A stretch of DNA of 64,000 nucleotides from Marixanthomonas spongiae (lineage in GTDB: Bacteria; Bacteroidota; Bacteroidia; Flavobacteriales; Flavobacteriaceae), in NCBI RefSeq assembly GCF_003095375.1, contig NZ_QEHR01000007.1:206833-270832 (forward strand). The letters run 5' to 3'. A program made the position numbers and the translations under genes. The notes under the pieces were generated by a model, which searched no databases, was not told where the DNA came from, and saw only the letters and a list, made by a program, of their open reading frames with translations. Shown piece by piece: positions 14,988 through 23,008 of the stretch (its first letter is position 1; every line of letters starts with the position of its first letter).

Positions 14988-15060
14988 CCGCAATTACGGC
15001 GTCTCGAAGCTTCAGGAACCCACCCTTTGGCTACGGCTGCTCAACAAACGGATACTAAAG
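14965..15060 (+). repeat. Right terminal attC-like half site
   Basis: Box AAACAATGGACACC (14965-14978) has the invariant C but does not pair with cassette 14's own start. The type II left arm (CTATAGCCGCAATTACGGC) follows, and a partial CTACGGCTGCTC. No right arm or GTT box follows, so the array ends here. Confidence 0.55.
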
Positions 15061-15187
15061 AAAACTACTGAATTTGATTTCTCAACAGTTGAAAAATTTC
15101 GAAAACATAACTTAAAGGCCAGATTACAGAAAAAACACCTTGACTTAATTTTAACCTTATCCATAAAAGCGACAATCAAAACCCGAT

Positions 15188-15835
15188 ATGAGCATAGTAA
15201 AAAACATACTAAAATGGTTGTTTTATTTCTTGCTCCTGCCGTTGACATATCTAATTGTTTCTCTACTACTATCTGCCATTACGGTAAATAATGATGAAGT
15301 TGATTCCCATCCGCAAAAAACCATCTACCTAAGCACAAACGGCGTGCATATAAACATAGTATTAGCAAAAGGAGATATAAATCGCTCGCTTTTGTCCGGA
15401 ATAAAGCATGAGGAAACCGAAGAGTATTTGTCCTTTGGCTGGGGCGACGCCGAATTTTATCTCAACACCCCAACTTGGAATGATTTGACGTTTAAAACTG
15501 CTTTTAAGGCTTTATTTTTAAAAAGCAGCACCCTAATGCATATAACCCGTTACAAACAAAAACAAACCGATTGGATAGCCATAAAAGTAACCGAATCCGA
15601 ATTAAAAAAATTAAACGCTTACCTACTGGAAACGTTTAAAACAGATGAAAACGGCCTGAAAATCAGGCTTAAAAACAAAGGGTATGCAGCAAACGATGAT
15701 TTTTATAAAGCCAACGGCAGCTACTCCTGCTTTAAAACTAGCAACACGTGGGCAAATACCGGATTTAAAAAAAGCGGACTCAAAGCCTGCCTTTGGACGC
15801 CTTTCGACTTTGGGTTATTGAACAAATACGAATAA
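15188..15835 (+). CDS. DUF2459 / TIGR02117 family membrane-anchored protein
   Basis: 215 residues. One N-terminal membrane segment (LFYFLLLPLTYLIVSLLLSA) is followed by a periplasmic domain with GVHINIVL and YLSFGWGDAEFYLNTPTW, the defining motifs of DUF2459. A Cys in SYSCFKTSNTWAN near residue 180 is part of the conserved block. The fold is related to NlpC/P60-like cysteine hydrolases, and peptidase-type activity is a possibility only. Codon use looks like the chromosomal flank rather than the AT-rich cassettes. Confidence 0.8.
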   Translation: MSIVKNILKWLFYFLLLPLTYLIVSLLLSAITVNNDEVDSHPQKTIYLSTNGVHINIVLAKGDINRSLLSGIKHEETEEYLSFGWGDAEFYLNTPTWNDLTFKTAFKALFLKSSTLMHITRYKQKQTDWIAIKVTESELKKLNAYLLETFKTDENGLKIRLKNKGYAANDDFYKANGSYSCFKTSNTWANTGFKKSGLKACLWTPFDFGLLNKYE

Positions 15836-15954
15836 AAACGGTTGCTAAGCTTCACAATTAAGCATTGTGAAAAAGACACCTGCCCAATTGGGTTTTATGA
15901 ACCTCTCCGTTTAATTTTACTTGTACCTTTGATTATAAGTTGTGATTTTCAGTT

Positions 15955-16329
15955 TTAAACATCTTTAAACCACGTTTCAAAATACGGGCCTACCATTGGG
16001 ATGGGTTCTTTTTTTCCGTTAATGGCATTTACCAACCCCAAGACCCATAAAACCATCAAGGCAAGGCTGCCTATTGAGGATATAAACCAACCTATATAAG
16101 GCAGGAAGCTTAAAATCATCAATGCAAAGCCCGTTACCGCCAATCCCAACGACTGCCGGATATGAAAAGCTGTAAAAGCATTCTTTTTATCCTTATTGCT
16201 CACAAAAGCGATGATCAAACCTATAAGCGTGATATAGGCAATAATGGCCATGCTGTCTTTTTCTTTAACCGAAGTAGCCGGTTCTTGTGGTGTTGGTTGT
16301 TCTCTGGTGGTGTTGTTCATATTACTCAT
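15955..16329 (-). CDS. DUF4870 domain-containing membrane protein
   Basis: 124 residues. After a Pro/Thr-rich polar N-terminus come three hydrophobic segments (AIIAYITLIGLIIAFV, LAVTGFALMILSFLPYIG, GSLALMVLWVLGLVNAI) separated by a short basic loop with AFHIRQSLGL, a DUF4870 hallmark. DUF4870 proteins are small inner-membrane proteins of unknown function. Met4 is an alternative start at 16320. Confidence 0.85.
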   Translation of the reverse strand: MSNMNNTTREQPTPQEPATSVKEKDSMAIIAYITLIGLIIAFVSNKDKKNAFTAFHIRQSLGLAVTGFALMILSFLPYIGWFISSIGSLALMVLWVLGLVNAINGKKEPIPMVGPYFETWFKDV

Positions 16330-16478
16330 TTTATGTGTTGGTGGTTTTAATTATTTTTTTGAAACAACTAAAATGCTATGGAAGAAAGGCTTTCTTGGTC
16401 TTCCTGCAACCCAAAGTTTTGGGAAGTTTAAAAATAAGAAAGCCTAAATTCCACAGTGGTAAATAACGCTCCTCTTCG

Positions 16479-17114
16479 TTATTTATCTATAATGATATTG
16501 TCCAAGCCGCCATTGTCAGGACCGCTCTCAAATTCACCACGTATTGAAAATTCCGTTACGTTAGCAAGTACGGCTTTAATATCGGCTTCGGTGGCTTCAA
16601 CTTCACTGTCATACTCTCCTATAAGCCAACCGTTGCCTGCGCTTATCGTTACACTATAATCGGTCCAGTCTTCACCAGGATAAGCATCTGGGCTATACAC
16701 ATATGTAATTTGAGTGTCACCATTTTTAAAAATTATATCACTGTTTTCAAACTGATTTGACATATCTGAATCTTGAAACAAACTAAAACTTAGTTTCGCA
16801 CCATAAAACTCATTTTTGTCACCGTGATATGTTTCTGGAGCGGTAAAATACCATACCCCACCCTGTACATTGTCATCTGCATAGATGTATCCGTCCTGCA
16901 CTCCTCCATCGGGCGAATAAGATGCTTCAGTGTAGCCGCCTTGGGCATCACCAGTTATTCTCCAGCCTTCAGCATTTTCTTTGAACATGCTATCTGCAAT
17001 AGGTTTATCCTCGGCTTGTGGCCCTGAATCGTCATCCTTGTTACAGGCAGATAAAAGTGCCAGGCTCAGAGAGGCAATGATGATTGTATGTAGTCTAACT
17101 TTTATTCGTTTCAT
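16479..17114 (-). CDS. Laminin B (domain IV)-like lipoprotein
   Basis: 211 residues from ATG at 17114 (an earlier in-frame ATG would put residues before the signal peptide). The N-terminus MKRIKVRLHTIIIASLSLAL then LSACNKDDD is a lipoprotein signal. The mature region GWRITGDAQGGYTEASYSPD, then GGVWYFTAPETYHGDKNEFY and YGAKLSFSL matches the laminin B beta-sandwich, a carbohydrate/protein-binding module seen in bacterial surface proteins. Asp-rich after the Cys, as in surface-exposed Bacteroidota lipoproteins. Probably displayed at the outer membrane. Confidence 0.8.
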   Translation of the reverse strand: MKRIKVRLHTIIIASLSLALLSACNKDDDSGPQAEDKPIADSMFKENAEGWRITGDAQGGYTEASYSPDGGVQDGYIYADDNVQGGVWYFTAPETYHGDKNEFYGAKLSFSLFQDSDMSNQFENSDIIFKNGDTQITYVYSPDAYPGEDWTDYSVTISAGNGWLIGEYDSEVEATEADIKAVLANVTEFSIRGEFESGPDNGGLDNIIIDK

Positions 17115-17343
17115 AATAAATTTTGTAGTTTTTTGATGTTTGTGTTGATTTTGACTGCAAATGTAACCCACCTATTTCCTGAAACAAACCCCATATAGTG
17201 GGCGTAGTAGTTTTATGAGTATACGGTTGCTTTTAATGAGCATTCAACAAATTGTGGTTTTTAGATGAAATGTAGACGGAAAAATTCATGTTGCTATTTC
17301 AGATAAGAACAGTACCGTCCCTTTAAAATGAAACTGCAGGTGT

Positions 17344-17913
17344 TTAATATCCTGGAGGCAAATTCACAATGAACGTTCCTGAAGCCGAAACCATTTGTCG
17401 GTCGTTGTTTTCATCTAAATAAGAAAAGGTCCCTTCAAATTCAATTTCAAGGGCAGCGAATTTTGGCACCCCTTCCCCTAAATTGACTTTTTTCCCTATG
17501 ATAACTTTTGCCGTCCCAGATTCCGAAGCATATCCGATATCAGAAGATGGCTTAAACTCTATACTCGAATTACCTTCATCGTCCAAGGAAACATTGTCCC
17601 CTTGACCATTGGGATATACAAACCCTCCTACAGCTATCATATCGTTGTTTTGAAGCGAAAAACTAACCTGTGTCGTGGTATCGTCTTGATAAAACACCGA
17701 TACGGCTGAAATTGCACCGTTTTCACCTTCGGTACCGTACACATTATCGATTTTGCCTGAAAAATTTTGGCCATCTACCGTAATGTTGTATTCATGAGCT
17801 GCGCCAGAAGTGTTTTCTTCTTCTTTGGGATCGTTCTTGTCCTTACTGCAACCTGACATTAAGGTAAGAAAGGCCACCACAGCGATATAAATTGTTTTGT
17901 TGATTGTTTTCAT
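17344..17913 (-). CDS. Lipoprotein, likely target of the adjacent LytTR regulator
   Basis: 189 residues with lipoprotein signal MKTINKTIYIAVVAFLTLMS then GCSKDKND. The mature part is beta-rich and acidic (YNITVDGQNFSGKIDNVYG, AVSVFYQDDTTTQVSFSLQN, GTFSYLDENNDRQMVSASG). I recognise no named domain; the layout resembles DUF6252-like Bacteroidota lipoproteins. A pair of 11-bp direct repeats 21 bp apart lies 82-112 bp upstream, consistent with control by the response regulator encoded behind it. Confidence 0.75.
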   Translation of the reverse strand: MKTINKTIYIAVVAFLTLMSGCSKDKNDPKEEENTSGAAHEYNITVDGQNFSGKIDNVYGTEGENGAISAVSVFYQDDTTTQVSFSLQNNDMIAVGGFVYPNGQGDNVSLDDEGNSSIEFKPSSDIGYASESGTAKVIIGKKVNLGEGVPKFAALEIEFEGTFSYLDENNDRQMVSASGTFIVNLPPGY

Positions 17914-17993
17914 AAACTGGATTTTTTAATAGGTTGTCGTTTGTTTTTATTATTAGACAACAATACTATCCATTAAACACGGGAGCAACAACC

Positions 17994-18025
17994 CTCACTT
18001 AGTGTTTGGCGATACTCACTTAGTG
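17994..18025. promoter_or_regulatory. Putative LytTR-type operator, two direct repeats
   Basis: CTCACTTAGTG occurs at 17994-18004 and 18015-18025, exactly 21 bp apart, that is two helical turns, which is the spacing LytTR regulators use on direct repeats. It lies between the lipoprotein gene and the gene of a LytTR regulator. A third copy (TTCACTTAGTG) is upstream of the kinase gene. Confidence 0.6.
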
Positions 18026-18071
18026 ATTGGTGCACTATTTTTTTTAAGATGAAAACTAAATAAATGAACAG

Positions 18072-18830
18072 CTACTTAAACCGAAGCATGGTTTCTAAAA
18101 TATCGTTGATCTGTTCTGCCTTTTGGCGAGAAACCGGGATTTCTGCTTCGTCTTGCATAATTAAACTGCCACCGTGGTGCTTTAATATGCCTTTTACAAA
18201 TTGTGGGTTGATTAAATGCGACCGATGTACGCGGATAAAACCATGATCCCCTAAAAGCTCTTCAATTTCCTTTAAGGTACGGCTGATCAAGATTTTATTC
18301 TCATCGGCACAGTAAACATTTGTATAGTTACTGTCCGATTGGCAACGGACGATACTCTTTATTTCCACAATTTGATATCCAATTCCCGTGGGCAGCGCTA
18401 TTTGGGAGCAGTCCTTACCTCCTTCCTGTAAATGGTCATGCAGTAGTTCCCATTGTTTACTGCTGGTTTTTTTACGACGTTTTTCCCAGTTGGAAAGTGC
18501 TTTTACAATACTTTTTTCGGTAATGGGCTTCAACAGGTAATTAATGGCGCTATATTTAAAAGCCTTGATCGCATATTCGCCGTAGGCCGTGGTGAAAATC
18601 ACGTCAAAATCGATGGGTTGTAGCTTGTCCAATAAAGCAAAACCATTGAGGCTGGGCATCTCGATATCGAGAAACAGCAAGTCTGGTGGATTGTTTTTAA
18701 TAAATTCCAATCCTTCCAGCGGATTGTTAAAAACCCCGGTAATGGTATAGTCTGAATGGGCTTTTTCAATTAAACTTTTCAACACATGGGTGCAGTGGGC
18801 TTCGTCGTCAATAATAATCACGTTCGTCAT
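18072..18830 (-). CDS. LytTR family response regulator
   Basis: 252 residues. Residues 1-115 are a receiver domain: acidic pair Asp8/Asp9, phospho-acceptor Asp55 in LLFLDIEMP, and Lys in NYLLKPITE. Residues ~145-250 are a LytTR DNA-binding domain (IVRCQSDSNYTNVYC, then FIRVHRSHLINPQFVKGIL, then EIPVSRQKAEQI). It is a transcription regulator paired with the histidine kinase encoded 9 bp upstream. Likely autoregulated and acting on the neighbouring lipoprotein gene through CTCACTTAGTG repeats (inference). Confidence 0.93.
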   Translation of the reverse strand: MTNVIIIDDEAHCTHVLKSLIEKAHSDYTITGVFNNPLEGLEFIKNNPPDLLFLDIEMPSLNGFALLDKLQPIDFDVIFTTAYGEYAIKAFKYSAINYLLKPITEKSIVKALSNWEKRRKKTSSKQWELLHDHLQEGGKDCSQIALPTGIGYQIVEIKSIVRCQSDSNYTNVYCADENKILISRTLKEIEELLGDHGFIRVHRSHLINPQFVKGILKHHGGSLIMQDEAEIPVSRQKAEQINDILETMLRFK

Positions 18831-18839
18831 AATTCAATA

Positions 18840-20852
18840 TTAATAGGTTAGTGTAATTCGCGTTCCTAAAACAATACCGTCTTCTTCAAGGTCGGTTATT
18901 TTAAAATGGATGGTCTCTTCACGTAAATGATTGTACAGCGCCAATCTGTCTTTAACGATTTTAGTACCCATGGATTTGTGCACTTTCTCTCTTTTATCAC
19001 TGGCAGCTCTCCCAATACCGTTATCTTCTATTGTTATTTTTAGCCGCGTTGAAGTATCGAAAACAATCGATAATTTTTTTTCGGCTTTTAAACTGGGGTG
19101 CAACCCGTGCCATATTGCATTTTCAACCAAGGGTTGTAATAATAACGGCGGAATATGGTATTGAGAGAGTTCCTCTTTTGAAGAAACCTGTAAGCTGTAA
19201 TTTAATTCTGGCCCCATCCGGCTCTTTTCCAAAGATAGATAGAGTTTTATAAATTCGAACTCTTCTTCCACAGTGATTTTTTCCCGGTTGCTGTTTTCCA
19301 GTATGTCGCGCAGTAAACTGGAAAAATCGTCCAGATACGTCATGGCAGCATCATTTCTACCGGTCATAATCAGGTTTTTGATGGCGGTCATGCTATTGAA
19401 AATAAAATGCGGGTTCATTTGCGCGCGCAGGACGATCATTTCGGTTTCCTGGATCTTTTTCATAAAATCGTCCTCTATTTTCTGTTGTTTTTCTTGTTCT
19501 ATTTCAGAATACAATTGGATGAGCTCTTCGGTCTTTTCATTTACCTTTTTGTCCAGCTCACGGTTCATGTTTTTTTGCAATTGTTGGTTTTCTTGCAGTT
19601 GTGCTATAAACCCAGCATTCACTTCTTCTTTTTCTTTCTGAAGCAAGAACATATTCTTTCCCAAAGCCAGTGAAAAACAATACACTTCTGCCAACAAGCC
19701 TATCTGAAACACAATGTTGGCTGCTTCTTTAAAATTGAACATACTACCTTGGCTAAAGTAACCAATGTAAGAGGCCAGCAATGCACCTATGAAAAAAAAC
19801 GTTTGACCTACTATAAAATAAACCAGTAAGGGATGTTTTACTTTGTAGATGATCCAAAAAATCAACACGAAGTTCAGCGGCAAAATAATTAAGCGCACCC
19901 AAGTAAATACTTGCTGTGACACCTCCCCGTCGTAAAATAACTGTGTGAACAAAAACTGTGCAATGGCATAACCAAAACAGGCCAAGCCCAAGTATTTAAG
20001 GATGGACGCTAAAAGCTGGTCGTAGTTTTTTACCCGCAGCAGTTTTAAAATAAAAAAAACGTAAAACCCAATAAATGCGAATTGCACGGGTTCCATTAAA
20101 TCATCGGCCAGTTTTGGGAAATAGTTGAAAAAATTGCCCACTGGCGCCAAGGTGCCGCGCAATGCCAAAAACCCGTACACCAACTGAAAAACCAAATAAC
20201 CTAAATAATGAAGGTAGAGATTGTCCCGCAGCCGTATCCAAAACACCAAGGCAAATATTAAAATGGTAAAAAGCGATATAATATAAAAGTAGATAAACCC
20301 TATGGAATAAGCCTGTTCTTTATAATTGCTGAGGGCAAATTCCCAATAACTGTTTTCAGAAAAAATAGCAGGAGCCGTAATTTTACTATGAACTTTTTTT
20401 ACAGCTAACCTTATGTAAAGCTGTGATTTTTGAAAAGGCAAAAAGGTCAGTTTTGTAAAAAAGTTTTCCGATGCGTTGGCACGTTGGGGCAGCGGCACAA
20501 AATACCCGTTTTTCATCTTTTTGAACCCTTGCCCCCATTCTTGGTAAACAGTTGTATAGTGATTGAGGCTGTACAGATAGTTATGAATCGTATCCCCAGA
20601 GCTATTTTCCATTTCAAAAGATAGCCACAGCGCTTTTTCCGGCGGTGTGGTAAATGAGGCATCATAAGTTTTCCAAGCTGTCTGCTGTTGTATTTCCTTA
20701 AACGAGACATCCAATCCCGTGCGCACTGCCTTTACTTTGTTGCTTTGCACCAATTCCAAGTTATGGGCTATGGAATCGGCTACTATTTGTCCTTGCAGGC
20801 ACCAAAGCCCCAATAACAAATAGCTTGATATTAAAGTAAAGAAATGCTTCAT
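18840..20852 (-). CDS. 7TMR-DISM sensor histidine kinase (LytS/YehU-type)
   Basis: 670 residues. Signal peptide (~1-22), a periplasmic 7TMR-DISM extracellular module (residues ~30-165), seven membrane segments (~180-390), a coiled coil (~395-465, rich in Glu/Gln/Lys), then a His_kinase domain with RAQMNPHFIFNSMTAIKNLI, where His is the phosphorylated residue, and an ATPase domain with VENAIWHGL and IEDNGIGRA. It senses an unknown, perhaps carbohydrate-like, ligand and phosphorylates the LytTR regulator, whose gene follows after 9 bp. Confidence 0.92.
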   Translation of the reverse strand: MKHFFTLISSYLLLGLWCLQGQIVADSIAHNLELVQSNKVKAVRTGLDVSFKEIQQQTAWKTYDASFTTPPEKALWLSFEMENSSGDTIHNYLYSLNHYTTVYQEWGQGFKKMKNGYFVPLPQRANASENFFTKLTFLPFQKSQLYIRLAVKKVHSKITAPAIFSENSYWEFALSNYKEQAYSIGFIYFYIISLFTILIFALVFWIRLRDNLYLHYLGYLVFQLVYGFLALRGTLAPVGNFFNYFPKLADDLMEPVQFAFIGFYVFFILKLLRVKNYDQLLASILKYLGLACFGYAIAQFLFTQLFYDGEVSQQVFTWVRLIILPLNFVLIFWIIYKVKHPLLVYFIVGQTFFFIGALLASYIGYFSQGSMFNFKEAANIVFQIGLLAEVYCFSLALGKNMFLLQKEKEEVNAGFIAQLQENQQLQKNMNRELDKKVNEKTEELIQLYSEIEQEKQQKIEDDFMKKIQETEMIVLRAQMNPHFIFNSMTAIKNLIMTGRNDAAMTYLDDFSSLLRDILENSNREKITVEEEFEFIKLYLSLEKSRMGPELNYSLQVSSKEELSQYHIPPLLLQPLVENAIWHGLHPSLKAEKKLSIVFDTSTRLKITIEDNGIGRAASDKREKVHKSMGTKIVKDRLALYNHLREETIHFKITDLEEDGIVLGTRITLTY

Positions 20853-20920
20853 TTTAGCTAAAATAGCATTCTATTTTTAAATTTAAGCCCAAGTTTAGCA
20901 TTCAGTAGCTTTCACTTAGT

Positions 20921-20934
20921 GTTTGACAGGAATT
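20921..20934. promoter_or_regulatory. Third copy of LytTR-like repeat, upstream of the kinase gene
   Basis: TTCACTTAGTGTTTG at about 20921, 70 bp before the kinase start, matches the repeat at 17994. A clear second repeat 21 bp away is not seen. The rest of 20853-21203 holds no gene. Confidence 0.4.
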
Positions 20935-21114
20935 TCCGTTTCGCGTCATGTATATTGCTGCCCTGAAGCGTTACATAAAGCACAATAAAGTGTTTTTTCT
21001 GAAGTATCGAGCCATTCTTCGATTATGCGCAAGAAAAAAGGAAGGATGGGTTTTTAACATTTTTTAAAGTCTTAATTTAACGAAGCAAGTAATTGCAAAG
21101 ACTCTACCAATAGA

Positions 21115-21154
21115 AAAACCGCAACGTTTCGTTAAGCTGAAAGGATGCGGTTTT
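21115..21154 (-). terminator. Putative terminator of the glycosyltransferase gene
   Basis: AAAAACCGCA (21115-21124) and TGCGGTTTT (21146-21154) form a stem whose minus-strand 3' side ends in T-rich TGCGGTTTTT. It lies about 50 bp past the stop of the minus-strand gene at 21204. Confidence 0.5.
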
Positions 21155-21203
21155 ACGGAATAATTTCGGGTGTTTGAAGGGTTCACACCATACAAACTGT
21201 TTT

Positions 21204-22628
21204 CTACTCTTGTTGTGGCAGTTCGCGGGTGAGCCAACCGCTCCTACTCGCCGTGGCTATGGCATAAGGTGTAATCCAAAAAAGCCCAAAGGTGTACAAT
21301 ATGCTGTAAGTGTACGCCCAGAATGATTCAGAAAAATTATACCGTTTAGCATAGAAAATTGTCTGAAAGCTGGACAATACCAAAATACTCGCCAAAGTTG
21401 AACTAACAAACAATACGGGATGTACCATAATAAAATATAGCATAAACAGCAAAAATGGGTAACACATGACAAGCTTTGTCGCTTGACTGAAGAACAACAA
21501 CCGCGATCCTGTTTTAGAACCTTCCCGAAAATCGGTGAACACATATTTGGCCATGGCAATGCTTTCCCGCACATTGCTCCTTCCCCAACGGATGAACATT
21601 TTGTACAAGCCTTTGTATCTTTCGGGCACGTTTGTATAAGCATACGCATTGCGCTGAAACAAAACGTGGTACCCTTGTTTCAAGATCATATTGGTCATCG
21701 CACGATCTTCGCCAATATCCGATGGTTTCCCCATAAATTTTTGATTGATCCACTCTGGCAAGCACGCCAACACTGCAGTCCTGCGGTAGGCTGCCAAAGC
21801 GCCGGGCGTACAAAGCACCGAGTTGAGTTTGCTTTCGGCAGAGCGTACAAACTCAAAACTCATGACAAAGCTCACATCGAGCATTTTTGGCAGTAAGGCT
21901 TTGGCATTGTTCAGCACCCGGATGTTCCCAGCCACGGCACCACATTGCTCATTGGTGATAAAAGGGCTCACCAAATTACGAAGCGTATTGGTGTTAACTA
22001 CAGAATCGCTATCAACGGTTACAAACACATCGCCAGTACCAATATTAAAACCACGGTATAATGCGTGTCGCTTTCCCTTGTTTTCAGGTTGCTGATAAAT
22101 GGCCACTTGGTCGCCCAGTTGTTTTTTGGTTTCTTTCATCCAGTGCCACGTATCGTCTTTACTGCCGTCGTCTATGGCCAATAATTGTATTTTTTCTTTA
22201 GGGTAATCGCTTTTTGTCAAACTTTTTAACGTGGCATATACCTGCTTGCCTTCGTTGTATGCTGGCACAATAACAGTTACGGTTGGCAGTTCCTCATTGC
22301 TGACCGATGCAATGGGTTTATACCGAAAGTACAAAAAGAGTTGGTAGATAAAAAAACCGGCTTTATACAAAAACAACGTAGTTGCGATTGCGAAAAACAT
22401 GAATCCCCACGTGCTGCTTAGGCGTTCCACTCTAAACTGGGCAAAATCATGTTGCATTTGGTATACCAAAAAGGCACCGCCCGCCAACAACAGAAAAGTG
22501 TTGAGCAGTACAAGGATGTTATAGGTTTTGTTGGCTTTGTCCGGCGTTAATGAAAAGGGCCGGAAAATAGATTTTAAGTTAGTTTTTCTTGTTGCAGCTT
22601 TTTTTGGTGCAGTGTTCTTTAGATTCAT
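21204..22628 (-). CDS. Family 2 glycosyltransferase (processive, hyaluronan/cellulose synthase-like)
   Basis: 474 residues. Two N-terminal membrane segments (~38-58, 73-95) precede a GT-A domain: TVTVIVPAYNEGKQV, AIDDGSKDDTW, the metal-binding DSDS, then GEDRAM (base) and RWGRSN, standing in for QxxRW. Three to four C-terminal membrane segments follow. This is the architecture of inverting processive synthases such as hyaluronan, PNAG or alginate-type enzymes that polymerise and export a glycan. The product cannot be told. It is a single gene, without an obvious export partner. Confidence 0.9.
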   Translation of the reverse strand: MNLKNTAPKKAATRKTNLKSIFRPFSLTPDKANKTYNILVLLNTFLLLAGGAFLVYQMQHDFAQFRVERLSSTWGFMFFAIATTLFLYKAGFFIYQLFLYFRYKPIASVSNEELPTVTVIVPAYNEGKQVYATLKSLTKSDYPKEKIQLLAIDDGSKDDTWHWMKETKKQLGDQVAIYQQPENKGKRHALYRGFNIGTGDVFVTVDSDSVVNTNTLRNLVSPFITNEQCGAVAGNIRVLNNAKALLPKMLDVSFVMSFEFVRSAESKLNSVLCTPGALAAYRRTAVLACLPEWINQKFMGKPSDIGEDRAMTNMILKQGYHVLFQRNAYAYTNVPERYKGLYKMFIRWGRSNVRESIAMAKYVFTDFREGSKTGSRLLFFSQATKLVMCYPFLLFMLYFIMVHPVLFVSSTLASILVLSSFQTIFYAKRYNFSESFWAYTYSILYTFGLFWITPYAIATASRSGWLTRELPQQE

Positions 22629-23008
22629 AAAATAGGCTAATTTTCTTTTTTTTAACCAATATAATTGTCAACACTTGTGCCAATACGGTTTTAAGCATCT
22701 TTGCAATGGTTTTAAAGTTCCTTCGGAAACAAAAACTGTATATTTTTTATACAACCTGTGTTTAACGGGAAGCACTATTTGGCCCATAGTGCCTTAATCT
22801 TCGCCACATATTTGCGCAGAAGTGTGTTAAAAAAACCTTAATATTTCTTTCGAAAAAATTCTTCAAAAATAAATAGATATGGTATTTTCGTCGTCAAGTA
22901 AACATATAGATCGATGGCTTCCGGAAAAAGATATGCTTAATTAAAATCACATTTACAACCTCTATTTTTTCTTAGCCTCAAACGATTTTTTTAAAACATT
23001 TCCTATTT
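22629..23008. other. Divergent intergenic region
   Basis: 380 bp between divergently transcribed genes, AT-rich and without a credible ORF. It should carry promoters for both sides, but I could not pick a clear TTG-N19-TAnnTTTG pair. Confidence 0.4.

Larger units (their letters stand above)
2093..15060 (+). mobile_element. Integron-like gene-cassette array (14 cassettes, no integrase in window)
   Basis: Fourteen gene units follow each other on the + strand. Each unit starts with a 14-bp box beginning GTT (GCT in the last) with A at position 11. Twelve of the fourteen end, just after or across the stop codon, with the reverse complement of their own box (11-13 of 14 positions). In all fourteen the base opposite A11 is C. 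Boxes of different units are different, so the pairing is cassette-specific. Separators between boxes fold into long imperfect hairpins. In classical integrons a cassette's own 5' TTRRRY pairs with its own 3' RYYYAA in the excised circle; the geometry here is the same but the complementarity is longer. No tyrosine recombinase is seen in the 64 kb. Gene content is unrelated from unit to unit and visibly AT-richer than the flanks. Confidence 0.75.

Noticed and set aside
2093..15060. Array as a prophage, ICE or IS-bounded transposon
   Set aside because: No phage, conjugation or integrase genes and no flanking target duplications or terminal repeats; structure is site-gene-site.
16388..16444. GGCTTTCTT/AAGAAAGCC inverted repeat as a terminator
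   Set aside because: Long unpaired interior and no T-run in the right place for the neighbouring minus-strand genes.
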